DNA from: Selaginella moellendorffii
Taxonomy: Eukaryota; Streptophyta; Lycopodiopsida; Selaginellales; Selaginellaceae
Direction: 5' to 3'
DNA: 64,000 nt
NCBI RefSeq assembly: GCF_000143415.4
Contig: NW_003314261.1
Location: 6,365,667 to 6,429,666, forward strand
Shown: positions 45,201-55,700 of the stretch, in pieces
Layout: every line of letters starts with the position of its first letter
Position numbering within the stretch: position 1 is the stretch's first letter
The notes under the pieces: generated by a model
The model's input: the letters and a program-made list of their open reading frames with translations, nothing else
Told to the model about the DNA's origin: nothing
Database searches by the model: none
Translations under genes and position numbers: made by a program

Positions 45201-46563
45201 TTCTCTTTCAGCTTCAGCTACACCTCCAGTAGCACCATTATCAGATCTAGCCCCCGACTCGGGCCCAACACCACCATCAGGCGCACTTGGGCACTGCTCC
45301 GTTTCTGCCATATTTTGTGAATATGTTAAGAGTAGTGGCATTTGTGGTTGTGGCAGCAATGGTAGTGATGACAATGGTTGCACTGGTGGTGGTGATGATG
45401 GTGGCGGTGGTGGTGGTAATGGTGGTGATGATGGTGGTGGTGGTAATGGTGGTGATGACGGTGGTGGTAATGGTGGTGATGAAGGTAAAGGTGGCGGTGG
45501 CGGTAATGGTGGTGGCGGTGGTGGCGGTGGTAATGGTGGTGGTGGCATCGATGGCAGTGGTGGGGGTGCATGTGGACTGGAGCTATGTGGTTGGGAAGAT
45601 GGTAGAGTTGTCGCTGTGGAAATCTCTATCTGAAGGTCAACTTGATTGTCATCCTGGATCTCATCTTCCTCATGTCTTCTCTTTGATCCAACATCGCTCT
45701 CCTTTTGTAGTTGCTTTCGTTTCTGAAAATAAAAAAAACTCATTATAAATTATAAATGCATAAGAAGAGGGGAACAGGGCGTGGGCTCAATGCAGGCCTC
45801 CCCCAAGCACCTTGGCTGGCCCGCGCCAAGGCAACCCACCCGAGAACCTTGCCTTGGCGCTTGGAGGCAAGCCGGTTCGCTGGCGAACCGGCCCTCCTCC
45901 AAGCGCCAAGGCCGGCTTGCGGGCGGTTGGCCTTGGCGCTTGGTGCGGGCGCCGGTCTGCCTCCAAGTGCCAAGGCCCGCTCGGGCCAAATGCCCAGGCT
46001 GGGCACTTGGTGCGCACCGGCCTTGGCACTTGGAGGCGGGCTGGTTCGCTGGCGTACTGGCCCGCCTCCAAGCGCCAAGGCCGGCTCGCGGGCAGTTCGC
46101 CTTGGCGCTTGGTGCGGGCGCCGGTCCACCTCCAAGCGCCAAGGCCGGCTCGCGGGCAGTTCGCCTTGGCGCTTGGACTTAGCTGGCTCGCGCCACATGC
46201 CCAGCGTGGGCATTTGCCACAAGGCCAGCCGGGGGCACCTGTGTGGACTTGGCCGGCCCAGGTGGAGTGCCCAGCCAAATGCCCGGCCTGGGCACTTGGC
46301 AGCGGCGGTGCTGGGCAGCAGTGGCCCTAGGTAGCGTGGCGCTGGCGTGGCGTGGCGTGGCGTGGGCAATGCTGGGCAGCGGCGGCACAGCAGCGGCAGC
46401 ATGGCAGTGGCGGTGCTGGGCAGCGGCGGCATGGCAGTGGCGATGCTGAGCATGGCATGGTATGCACGGCGTGGCGGCGCTGGGGCGGGGGCGCTGGGCG
46501 CGGCGGCGCTTGGCGTGGAGGAGAGGGAGTGGAGGAGGAGAAAAAACTTACCCTTGGCGGCAT
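42201..46563 (-). CDS. ParB-like and methyltransferase-like protein of the mobile element
   Basis: A multi-exon gene on the - strand. The best start is MPPR (46552-46563) spliced in frame to KRKQLQKESDVGSKRRHEEDE (exon 44635-45722), which forms a nuclear signal. A Pro-rich linker follows (long PPPPLPPPP tract). Then comes a ParB/Srx-type module, MFYIIDGNHRWCAWMKCI, with the DGxHR signature, and HINVPVGHIH. Further exons (44384-44585, 44130-44331, about 43912-44078, 43700-43890, 43224-43680) encode helical and acidic regions. The last part (42201-42860) ends with VVIDCTAGSGSMVEAARGSG and RSVFAIEEYEFFKRHL, the SAM-binding loop and acidic residue of DNA methyltransferases. I see no clear DPPY motif. 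At least one in-frame TAG (near 44575) and a frame change near 42880 suggest decay or unresolved splicing. Fusions of ParB and methylase modules are known in bacteria and phages. Confidence 0.55.
45780..46520. repeat. GC-rich palindromic minisatellite in intron 1
   Basis: A block far more GC-rich than anything near it. The 12-mers CTTGGCGCTTGG and CCAAGCGCCAAG alternate at 40-70 base intervals, separated by GGCTCGCGGGCAGTTCG-like and GTGCGGGCGCCGGT-like spacers, so strands can fold into nested hairpins. From 46330 it grades into GGCAGCGGCGGCA-type repeats. Long open frames on both strands here are artefacts of the composition. By the predicted splice sites the block lies in intron 1 of the ParB/methyltransferase gene. 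Confidence 0.75.
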
Positions 46564-46606
46564 TCTGTTCCCGCAGTCACTCCCAATCTCCCACGATACT
46601 TTCTGT

Positions 46607-46645
46607 AAAACCCTAATGCCGGCGGCTGCCCTAACCCTAACCTAA
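46607..46645. promoter_or_regulatory. Telobox cluster upstream of the ParB/methyltransferase gene
   Basis: AAACCCTAATGCC and CCCTAACCCTAACC lie 45-80 bases upstream of the predicted start at 46563. They resemble the telobox motifs ahead of host genes, so the element gene may use a host-like promoter. Confidence 0.35.
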
Positions 46646-47372
46646 CTTTCATCACAGCCGTTCATCATGGATGCAGTAAATCTTCACTGTACAATAAATA
46701 TTAATAAATCTAGCACTGTACAATTTCTATTCCGCCCTAGATTTGATCACGTGACAAAGTCCTTTTGAATTGTAATTTAATAATGGAGGTGTGCTCTAAT
46801 ATGACTATGTCATAATGTGAAATAATGTCACAGATGCATGTGTTGAATTGATCACAGTACGAAATTGTTAGAAAATATAAGATTATTAAATCGTAAGGTG
46901 TTATTTCCAAAGCAATGTATATAGATAATTTACTATAGGTGATAGATGGTAGTACAAAGATGGAATATATTTAAATGAGTTCAGAAGAATGTGATGATTT
47001 CTAGCTTTAATGAAGTACTGAAAATATGTACAATATTTAATTTATTTGGCAACAATTGGTTGATGGTAGATCCTAGAATAAAATCATTCCTATCTTTCAT
47101 ATTATGGCACATGCTTGAGGTGATATTTTTTTCCGTTCTACCAAAAGTTAGTGCATATAATAAATTTGAGTATGTTTTTGAATTCAATGTATATAGACTT
47201 TTAATATTGTACAACATAGTCCTATATACTTCATACAGAATTTATTATAACAACATTATTCGATGTTAGATCCTAGAATAAAATCGCCCTATCTTTTCAT
47301 ATAATGGCATAGCACATGTGAGATGACATTTCGTTATAAAAGTTTAGAGTTTCAAAACCTAAAGGCAACAAA

Positions 47373-50300
47373 ATGGAGAGCTTCCTTTTGCATTACCAAG
47401 ATCACCCACCGCTTTCTATCTCCCAGAGTCTTATTTCAGAAAGTTTTCTTTGCCGACATTTCGATCTTTCTCTCGGTTCTATTTCATTGGAAGCTGTGAT
47501 TCGCAACAACATTGGTGTAGTTGAACGATCGGAGTTTCTTCTTTCGGGTGTAGGTGAAGGTGGACAACATTGGGATTTGCAACATTCCAAGTCGAAAGAG
47601 ATTCGAGTTTTTGGATCTCCAATCAAAGTGCGAAGCTGTAATCCTGCTAAAGTGAATGTGAAGCAAGAGTCGGTCGTCATCATTTCTTCCTCTTCTAGTT
47701 CTAGTGGAGATGTTAGTCCAGTGCGAGCCAAGAATTTCCAAACTCCAACTTCACTGATATTCCAAGCTGTTTGCAATGCTTTCCAATTTTCCCGCCTCTC
47801 TATCAATGTTTGTTCCTTTCTACATAGGCCTGTTAGCGAGCTCCCATCTACATACAATGGCAATATCTTCTTTGAACTACCACCTCTTGTCAGCTCAAAA
47901 CAAAAGGGGATGGAGACGAAGCAGGATGTCCACAACTAGTGCAAGATCAAAACCACACATTTCCAGCATTTCGAAGGCACAGTGTCCATGGTTCATTGTG
48001 GTGGGTATTTGGATTGTGTGAATAAAGCATGCAATCAAGAGCGCGGTAAAAACTCCATATTTTTTGAAGGATCCGCAACCAATCCTCCCCTCTGTGACAC
48101 CATTGGTGTTGGATTCAAGTGTCGGTTTTGCAAGAATGCTCCATTGTGTCGTGCCATCTGCGGGGCCAAGATGTACTATTTTCTTCCACGGGATGGAGAG
48201 GTTGGTAGAGCTGCAGTACATATTGGCACGCACACACATCCAATGCAAGAAGGGATACAAAGGAGTTCAGTCAACCATTTCAAAGATGCAGTGTAGATAG
48301 AGACTGTGGGAAACTCATCTGCAACTCCGAAGCATGTTCAGAAGACAGTGCTCAAGGATTTTATCGCAAATACTTTACTTGATCCGGACTACAAGAATAC
48401 TCAACTGGATGAGGCTAGCTTGCGGGAGTTACTACGACATGTGCAACCTGCAACTAGCCTCAGGAGGTATGAAAATATTATTACATACTTTTCAATAATA
48501 TCTCTCTTACATTTTGTTTTATTTAGGATAAAGTCTTGGATGTGTGAATCTCGAGAGGGGAAACTCCAATAAAAAATTGACTCAATCCTTGAACTAAAAC
48601 GGACTTGTCCCTATGAGTTTATCCATGGGAGTTTATTTCCAGATCAAGTCGTTAGTGAGCAAGAGCACCCCTTCGTTTTCAAAATGTCTACCATGGGCCC
48701 TGCCTCTGGTGTGGATCTTATTTCCCAAATGGATATGTCTGGGTCGAGTGACCTTGCTAATGCATGGGTACATTTTGACCATATGGAGCGGGTGGCAGGT
48801 TGGACAACCATGGGAGCTCATGTGTATGATCCAAGGTAGTTTTTTTTCTCATTATCTTAAAATGATTTTAAACATTGCACTTTTCACAGGCTACGTTGTA
48901 ACTTGACAATTGCAACGGCAGAGTTTAAAGTACAAGACCAGATGGCTCAAGAAATATTTTGGAAGTCCCTCTCCGACATTGTATTGAAGCGGACTGGTAA
49001 GCCTGCCAACTTTCGCGGTTTCATGGCAGATGGGGCTGGGGCTAATTGGAATGGTGTCCGGGCAGTCTTTGGGAATGGTCAACCATTGGAAGGTCGTGAG
49101 AGGACTTGTGAGTTCCATTGGGCTCAGAGCCTAAACCAACACTGCCATCTTATCAAGCCAGATTTCCAATTAGCATTTAAGGAGTTGTGCAAACAATGGC
49201 AGGCTGCACCTTCTGAAGAAGAGCATGAGGCAAAAGCAAACGAGATCCGAATGTGGTGGCGTGAAGATGGCCATACTGACGTAAGTTGTCTACCACAACT
49301 TGAGTCGTGGTTGGGGTGGTGGGAAGTTAGAATGTTCCAATGGGGACATCACTCTTTTCAGGTTGGTTTTTCTTTTTTTCCTCTCTTTTTATTGCTTTTT
49401 AATATCATCTTTTTATAAGGATCAACCACTTGAGGATCTTGCATACACCCCAACTGTGAATCTTTCAGAGAGTAAACATTGGAGCTGGCGTTCCTCTGAG
49501 GCAGGGAAAGGGAAGATGAGTCTATATGAAGCATGTCTATCAGATTTGATACGCGCTGTAGAGCAGTCTTCAAAAGCCTTGGCATTTGAGGAAGGAAGAT
49601 ACATAGGAACAGGACCTTCGGTTGAGATGTTACACGATCGGATGAAGAAGAAAGTGACTCCACCAGCACGAACAATGGCAACTGCAGTGGAGGAAGTGGT
49701 CCGTGGCACATCTATGGAGTACACTCCTCGGGCTTCTATTGGTGATATGAAGACCGTCCGCTCAAAGCATCGATTTTCCTTTGCTGGTGAAGATGTTGGC
49801 ACAGATCTTGGAGCAAAAAGCTCTCACAGGCCTGATGTTGAGTATCATTCTGCTCCAAGACATCGCCCCAGAACCAAACCACCTCAAGTGGCTGATGAAG
49901 AAAGTGCATCACAGCAGGTTGAAATTGCTTATCGTAGTGTGGAGCCGAAGCAATAGGCAATCCGTCGAGTGCCAGCGAAATCAAATGTAAGGTGTGTGGG
50001 GATGCTTCCAAGGGGCAAGTGTTGGGCTTGGATCCGTGGTGATAAGTCTGCTTCTGTTCCAGCCCCATGTTTCCATGGGGAACGAAAGCAAGCAGGATTT
50101 TCAAGATGGTGTTGGTTATATTGCTGCAACTCTGATGTCAACCATACAAAGCGGCTTGAAGACACTATAGTGACTAAACCTAATGCAGTACCTAAAGAAT
50201 GGCCGGTTGCTAATGGGGTTGCGCTCACCTCGGATGAGATTGAAAACCTTGAGAAATCTGGTTTCAATCTTGAGAGGAGAGTTGGAGATATGAGTGACAG

Positions 50301-50697
50301 AACCAAGACTATTCCTACAGAGATGCACAGGAGGCCAGCACGAAAAGGTAAGGCAGTTAAATTTATTGGTACCGTCTCCAAGCAGAAGCAAGGTAAAATA
50401 AACTTGGCTCAAACACTTGAGTGTGAGATTCTCTCCACGAAGTACATCACTGCGCTCGCAAAGGAGTACACAGTCAAAACAGAAGGTGGAGAGTACACAA
50501 TTGCCATTCAAGACTTTCCTTCTTGCACATGTCTAGACTTTACGAAGTGCGAGGAACATGGGAAGGCATATGCTCCTTGCAAGCATATGTACTACATCTT
50601 CATCAACATCTTGCACCAGGATCCTAAAGTGGATATTCATATACACCAAGCAAGCCTTACTATTGCCGAGTTGCAGAGAACTTTTGGAGCTAATTAG
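47373..50697 (+). pseudogene. Mutator-like transposase with SWIM zinc finger, stop-riddled
   Basis: One frame runs through the region with introns at about 48469-48529, 48837-48889 and 49361-49421. In order: an N-terminal region; a GCM/WRKY or FLYWCH-like zinc domain (MVHCGGYLDCVNKACNQ, CRFCKNAPLC, HIGTHTHP); a transposase core with Asp in FMADGAGANWNGVRAVFG, CEFHWAQSLNQHC and a downstream acidic region; and a C-terminal SWIM finger (SCTCLDF, then CKHMYYIF). MULE transposases have this order and cut DNA with a DDE triad. In-frame stops occur at 47937-47939 (TAG), 48294-48296 (TAG), 48570-48572 (TAA) and 49954-49956 (TAG), so this copy is probably inactive. The final 240 codons are intact. Confidence 0.7.
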
Positions 50698-51280
50698 ATT
50701 TTCCAGCACTATCGATGTTTATTCTCTATCAATAATATAAACTACTTATACCTTATATAATTAATAAAAATATTTTATTATTTCACTTTTCATTTCATAT
50801 ACTTGTGAGGTTCTTTTCGCAATATTACCCATAGTATTTGTGAGTCTCCATTTTTGTCTTTACCTTCTCAAAAAATATTTCGAGATAGTCTTTCGGGTGT
50901 ATGATGTTACAATGTATTGTGAGAGCATATGTACCATCACAGTTGTTTTTTTTTCCTTTCAAATGGTTATATGGCCTTATATAGAATCTTAAGTCAAATT
51001 TAATAATTTTAAAATTCTGACGAACCTGACATTTACTAGCTAGAAAGCACAGTGTACAAATTTAAAGAAGTGACAAGAATACTCTTTTTGCAAACATTTT
51101 ATTTTATATTCTAACAAACGTCTCTATTATTGCATGTAGTAAATATTTAAATTATTAGAACAAGAAGTGTCATTTAGAACATTTTTATCTATATAATATA
51201 TAGAGAGTTATGAAATTATTAAGTTCGCCATAACTTTAAAATTTTAAAGTTTATAATGTTTGTACTAAATTACAATTGAA

Positions 51281-51308
51281 AATTGAGCTCAACTCGTGAA
51301 CTCAACTC
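51281..51308 (-). repeat. Right inverted repeat of the element
   Basis: Reverse complement of 39337-39364 with one mismatch. A further, diverged copy of the unit (TTCAGCTCGTGAGCTCAAGT) lies between it and the candidate target-site duplication. Confidence 0.7.
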
Positions 51309-51328
51309 TTCAGCTCGTGAGCTCAAGT

Positions 51329-51336
51329 ATGGTCCA
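51329..51336. repeat. Candidate target-site duplication, right copy
   Basis: ATGGTCCA, identical to 39324-39331, directly after the right end of the element. Confidence 0.5.
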
Positions 51337-52199
51337 CGCTCTACTTGAGCATGAGGATGTTTGTGGTGATCAACAGCCACCCAACACTAAAGATGGAGGC
51401 CCAGGAGCTCCAAGAGTATGTGCTTGCTTATGCATCTTTTTCGCAAAAGTTCTCACTTCTTTCCATAAGACTGGATTAGTAGTGAAGCACTATAACCAAC
51501 ACTCTAGAGTAGTGGAGCACCAAGTGTGCTATGGTTATCCAACAGCCAAAGTGCCATGGGAAATTGAGATTGCTCTCAATTCTCTAGTGAGTGTTTATCA
51601 TTTGAATTTGTAGGCACAGATCTGAGAGATAAGGTACTAGGGCACAAGCCATGGATAGCAGGTGACAAAAAATGTTGCTTGCTAGCCCATAAACTTCCTC
51701 AATCAATTAATATAACTAAGATGGCATTTACTTTGTCATATAGTTTTCTTCTTTATATACATTATTTGGTTGATAGATAGAGTTGCCCCTCACCAATTGA
51801 TAAAGGTAATTCTTTGTCTGTACTGATGTATTGATCAGGCAATTATAGCAATTCCATATATATTACCTCTCTTTATATATGAGACTTACATTTCAAACAT
51901 GAGGATGACACTCTAAAGCTTAGTCTTAATACAAAGAAATTAAACACACTTAAAAATCTTTTAGCATAGTTTATTAATTTTATGATTTTGAATTTATAGT
52001 TTGTATCTAACATATATTAATAAGAAATTTTTATGTAATACTTTCCTTAGTTTTACCTAGGTATGGGTAGTAGTATTAGTATTGTTGGTATTTTCCAGAT
52101 TGGCAACCTCTATTTCTTGGGTAGAAACCTCGACGTCAACAACATTCTATTGGTGTAGTTATAGTAGAAGGTCTAGATAATGAAATGTTTCTTGGAAAC
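51337..52199. other. AT-rich spacer between two mobile elements
   Basis: No supportable gene. A 105-codon frame at 51296-51613 crosses the element boundary and has no recognised domain. The tract leads into the degenerate retrotransposon. Confidence 0.4.
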
Positions 52200-55100
52200 A
52201 AAGAGTCATGCAAGTAATAAAGGGTTCTTTTGTGAATAAGTTAATGACCCTTCTATTTTTCTTTTGGGAGTATCATCAAGAAGTTCATTCGGCACCAATT
52301 CATCTAGTGTTTACTTTCCAAAGTCATTTTTATAAGAAGTCCCCTATTAATTTCTTCATTTTAGTTGATACAGCTTCAAGTTTATCTTTTATTGCTCGAC
52401 TTGTTACCACATGTTACCATCTATATTTGAATCCCAATTTTCATTCTTTATAGCAATGGTTATATACACAGATGAGGTAAACCTAATTCTGCATGTAGGT
52501 GATCTTGAGCTTGAGCTGTAATTATTGTGGGTGATGTCGAGTCAAATTTTTAATCTCATCCTTGGTATAGATTGGTTGTAGTGCAATCATACCAAGTGTG
52601 ATTTTGAGGTTTCTTCCCCTTATTTCATACTTCTTTATATTTCTTCCATTTCTCTCACTTTTGTTTTTCTTTATTTATTTGTTTCTATATTTTCTTCCAT
52701 CACTTTTATCTCCCCATTACTTCCTTCTAAGTTTCCATCTTGTTCTTCTATTTCTTTTTTAAATCCCTTTGATAGTTTTCATGTTGCAGTGGTTTACAAA
52801 TTCATGAAAGAGTACGCCAATCTCTTTGAATTTAACTTGTTGTCCAGGGCTAAAATTGCAACACATCATTCTATTCCAACTGGGGATGCTTGTCCAATCA
52901 AGGTTTCTAATTATTGTTAGTCACCAAAAGAGATCAAGATTTTATATATAAATATCAAGGAGATGTTGGAAAAGGGTGTTCCACTTTGGTTTATTTGACT
53001 TTGTTTGGTTCTGCCTCAGTCTTCGCTGAAGGGTCCATGCATTTTACACTACTAGCATTTGTAGTCTTTTGCTTTTTCTTCCTCTTTTCATGACTTTTTA
53101 ATTTGCGTACGAGAGTTTATTGGTCTGTGCCAATTGTCTTTCTAGAACATCTAATCAAGCCTTGAACGACCAAACCTCATCACCGAACTCCTATTTGGAA
53201 GTTTCCTCATTGGAGTCCTCCTCATGTAAGGATTCCTTATCCATAGCTTTTTGTTCAATCGGAGGCTCCAGCTTTGGAGGAGATTCCATCTCCACTTTGG
53301 TTCTTTTACACCCTACCTTTACCATCTCCCAGCAATCCACCTCTATCCTTTGTTAGAACTAAGGAAAACGCTCAGATACCAAATTGTAAGCCATAAATTT
53401 TTCATTTCCAATTTGCCAGTTTACCTCGTTTATCCAACTAACACTGCCTTGGCCTTATTTAGGTTCCCTCACCAAAGTTCTTGCCTATTATACTAGCTCC
53501 GACTTGATCCTATTTGGTTTTAGCAATTCACTACACAATGGAGTGTTAGCCATCTATCCACGGATTCCTAAATCTCTCCCAATCCCCCTCCCTAGGTTAG
53601 ACTAGATATAAAGTTTGGTTACACTCCTCGTACGCACAAGCAACCAAGCACACCAAGCCTCTAGGTTCTTAACATCCCTGGGTACAATAAAACTTGATCA
53701 TGGGACCCTCTAAATCCCAAGCCTTGAGTGCAACACTTGCTTCGGGACACCGGGGGAAAACACCATGGCCTAACGGCCTGGTATGGGTACTTTTACTCCT
53801 ACACTACTATCTTGAAGGGAAGGCTTAAGCCCCTAGGAAGAGGCAAGGATTAATGAGCCACAAAGTACTCAAATGGGGCACCATTCTACATGAGTTGGGA
53901 GCACTGCAGTCGATTTCCCTTTCGAGAGTGGGAGCTACTTTTGAGCACTTCCTTGGGTGGCCCCTCCAGCACCACCTAAGTCCATGCTCACTCGCACCCA
54001 AGGCCCCTTAGCCCTAGTTTCAACCTCAAATCAGTTTAGAAGCACCAGTAAAGAGTTCTTTCAAGACTAGTTCCTGGACCTCATTATCCCTACTATACTT
54101 TTGGAACCCCTTGCAAGCCCCCCCCCCCCTAGGCGACACACACTTTGGGCTTTCACCCCTCAACCTATATTAGGATTCAGATATTCATGCTCGGTCTCGA
54201 ACTCAACCTCAGACTCAATCTTGGACTTGACCTCAGATTTAGTCTCGGACTCGATCTCAAACCCGATCTTGGACTCTGTCTCGGACTCGATCTCGGACTT
54301 GGTCTCAGACCCAATCTTAGATCTCAGACTCAGTCACGAACTTAGTCTTGAACTTGGTCTCGGAGTCAACCTCGGACTTGATCCTGGACTCTGTCTCGAA
54401 CTCGGTCTTAGAGTTGGTCTTGGACTCAATTTTAAACTTAATCCCATCTGATGAACTTTTTATAATTTTGGTCATGCCTTTGGGGATTTTTTAGCCTACG
54501 ACACCTTGGGGAGTTGGTTTTTTACACAATATTGCCTTAAGGACAATATTTTTTATTTTGTGGGGACAAATGTTAATGATCATTTATGGCTAGTGGTGCT
54601 TTCAATCTTTATTCCACACTTTCTCTATGCCTACCATAATTTTCTTATTTTAGAGAGGTATATAGGACATCGTTATGTGACTAAGAAGCTGTGTAGGTCT
54701 TTCTATTAGCCGGAGATGTAATGTGATATTATCTAGTATATGAATAATTATGTTTGGTCCTAAGTTCGTAATACTCCCCTTATGGACGATTAGAGTCAAT
54801 TGCAATTTCCCATCCATTTGAGTTAGTGGCATTTTATCTGATGGGGCATTTTCCATGGTCGATTATTAGCAATGAATATGTCATTATTGTTTTTGCTCAT
54901 TTGACTCGCTAAGTGGAAATTGATACTTTTGCTAGTCCATCTACAATTGTTATTAGATACTTCCTCTTCAATTGTATAGTGTCCCAACATTTATGTTTGA
55001 AGCGAATTCTTTCGGATGATAGTCCCACATTTATGGTTAAGGAAATTCATGTTTTGACGTCTTGATTAGGGATACACCACACTTTCATGAATGCTTATCA

Positions 55101-55700
55101 TTTATACTCAGATGGTTTGGTGGAATGGCTCATTCGGACTTTCAAAGGGATGATCGTGAAGTATGTAAACTTTTAACATTCAGATTGGGATGGTTATTTG
55201 CTGTCTTTTCGGTATACATATGTCATAGGGGTGTAAAGTTCTATTGATGTTTCATTATATAAACTCTTATATGGTCATGATCCAATATTATCAATGGAGT
55301 TGAGTTTACCTTCGCGATTGCTATGAGTTGTTGATGCTAAATCTTGGGATTAGTATTTGACAAACATTCTTCCACTTGTTTGAGTAACATTTGCTAAACA
55401 CCCAGGCCACATACAAGTGGGACAATAATGGCACTACAACTCCCATCATCGTCCATATATAGAGTACAAAATGGATAACTTAGTGTTAGTCAGTTTTCTT
55501 AATCTTACGGTATGTGGTTCCTTACTCAATGGAAGGGACTATATAAGGTGTTATGGTAAATTAGACCACAAGTTTATAAAGTTTGGCATGACGTCTAACA
55601 AGTTAATCCTCCAAAAATTGTGCATATGTAGCAGTTGAAATGCTTCGTACAAAGGGATCAGGAACAACTTGAATCATATAAATCCATTGATTCCTCTTCT
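52200..55700 (+). mobile_element. Decayed Ty3/gypsy LTR retrotransposon
   Basis: Ordered pol remnants on the + strand in shifting frames: aspartic protease (INFFILVDTASSLSF near 52350, then LILGIDWL near 52560), the linker before reverse transcriptase (MLEKGV near 52960), and integrase (zinc-binding remnant near 54650-54720, FAHLTR near 54890, then SDDSPTFMVKEIH and NAYHLYSDGLVEWLIRTFKG near 55010-55160). Protease-RT-integrase order is the Ty3/gypsy order. Stops and frameshifts are frequent, and most of the reverse transcriptase and RNase H is absent or unrecognisable. I could not define terminal repeats. Sequence of mixed origin (53500-54130) sits in the middle. Confidence 0.6.
54150..54460 (+). 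repeat. CTCGGACT-type tandem repeat
   Basis: About 300 bases of imperfect 12- and 18-base units such as GATCTCGGACTC and GGTCTCAGACCC. They encode a spurious LDLVSDSI-like frame. They lie in the retrotransposon remnant. Confidence 0.75.

Larger units (their letters stand above)
39332..51328. mobile_element. Mutator-like DNA transposon, about 12 kb, with cargo
   Basis: Evidence is fourfold. A near-perfect 28-base inverted repeat lies close to each end (39337-39364 and 51281-51308, one mismatch, containing ACGAGTTGAGCTCAATT). The octamer ATGGTCCA flanks both ends. A transposase gene of MULE type lies inside (47373-50697). The interior composition differs from the flanks. It also carries a ParB-like/methyltransferase gene, two small Cys/His proteins and a short frame at 39729. 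The right end holds an extra copy of the repeat motif (51309-51328), so the two ends are not perfectly symmetrical. Mutator-like identity rests on the transposase and duplication size. Stops in the transposase suggest the copy is no longer autonomous. Confidence 0.65.

Noticed and set aside
45130-45748. Long Gly-rich, Val/Met-rich and His-rich frames opposite the cargo gene
   Set aside because: They are shadows of the Pro-rich linker codons of the gene on the - strand. The repeats are triplet-periodic and only the - strand frame joins conserved domains.
45743-46645. Several 100- to 236-codon frames on both strands
   Set aside because: They are caused by GC-rich palindromic repeats that lack stop codons, and they have no domain. 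The region is a predicted intron.
47937-49956. Stop-codon readthrough or recoding of TAG in the transposase
   Set aside because: Three of four stops are TAG, but one is TAA, and no recoding signal is visible. Decay explains them better.
53120-53496. Ser-rich frames of about 80 codons
   Set aside because: They lie in the decayed retrotransposon between protease and integrase remnants, with no conserved motif.
54101-54451. 116-codon Asp/Ser/Leu repeat protein
   Set aside because: It is a frame through an imperfect tandem repeat inside a decayed retrotransposon. Alternative frames are equally open.
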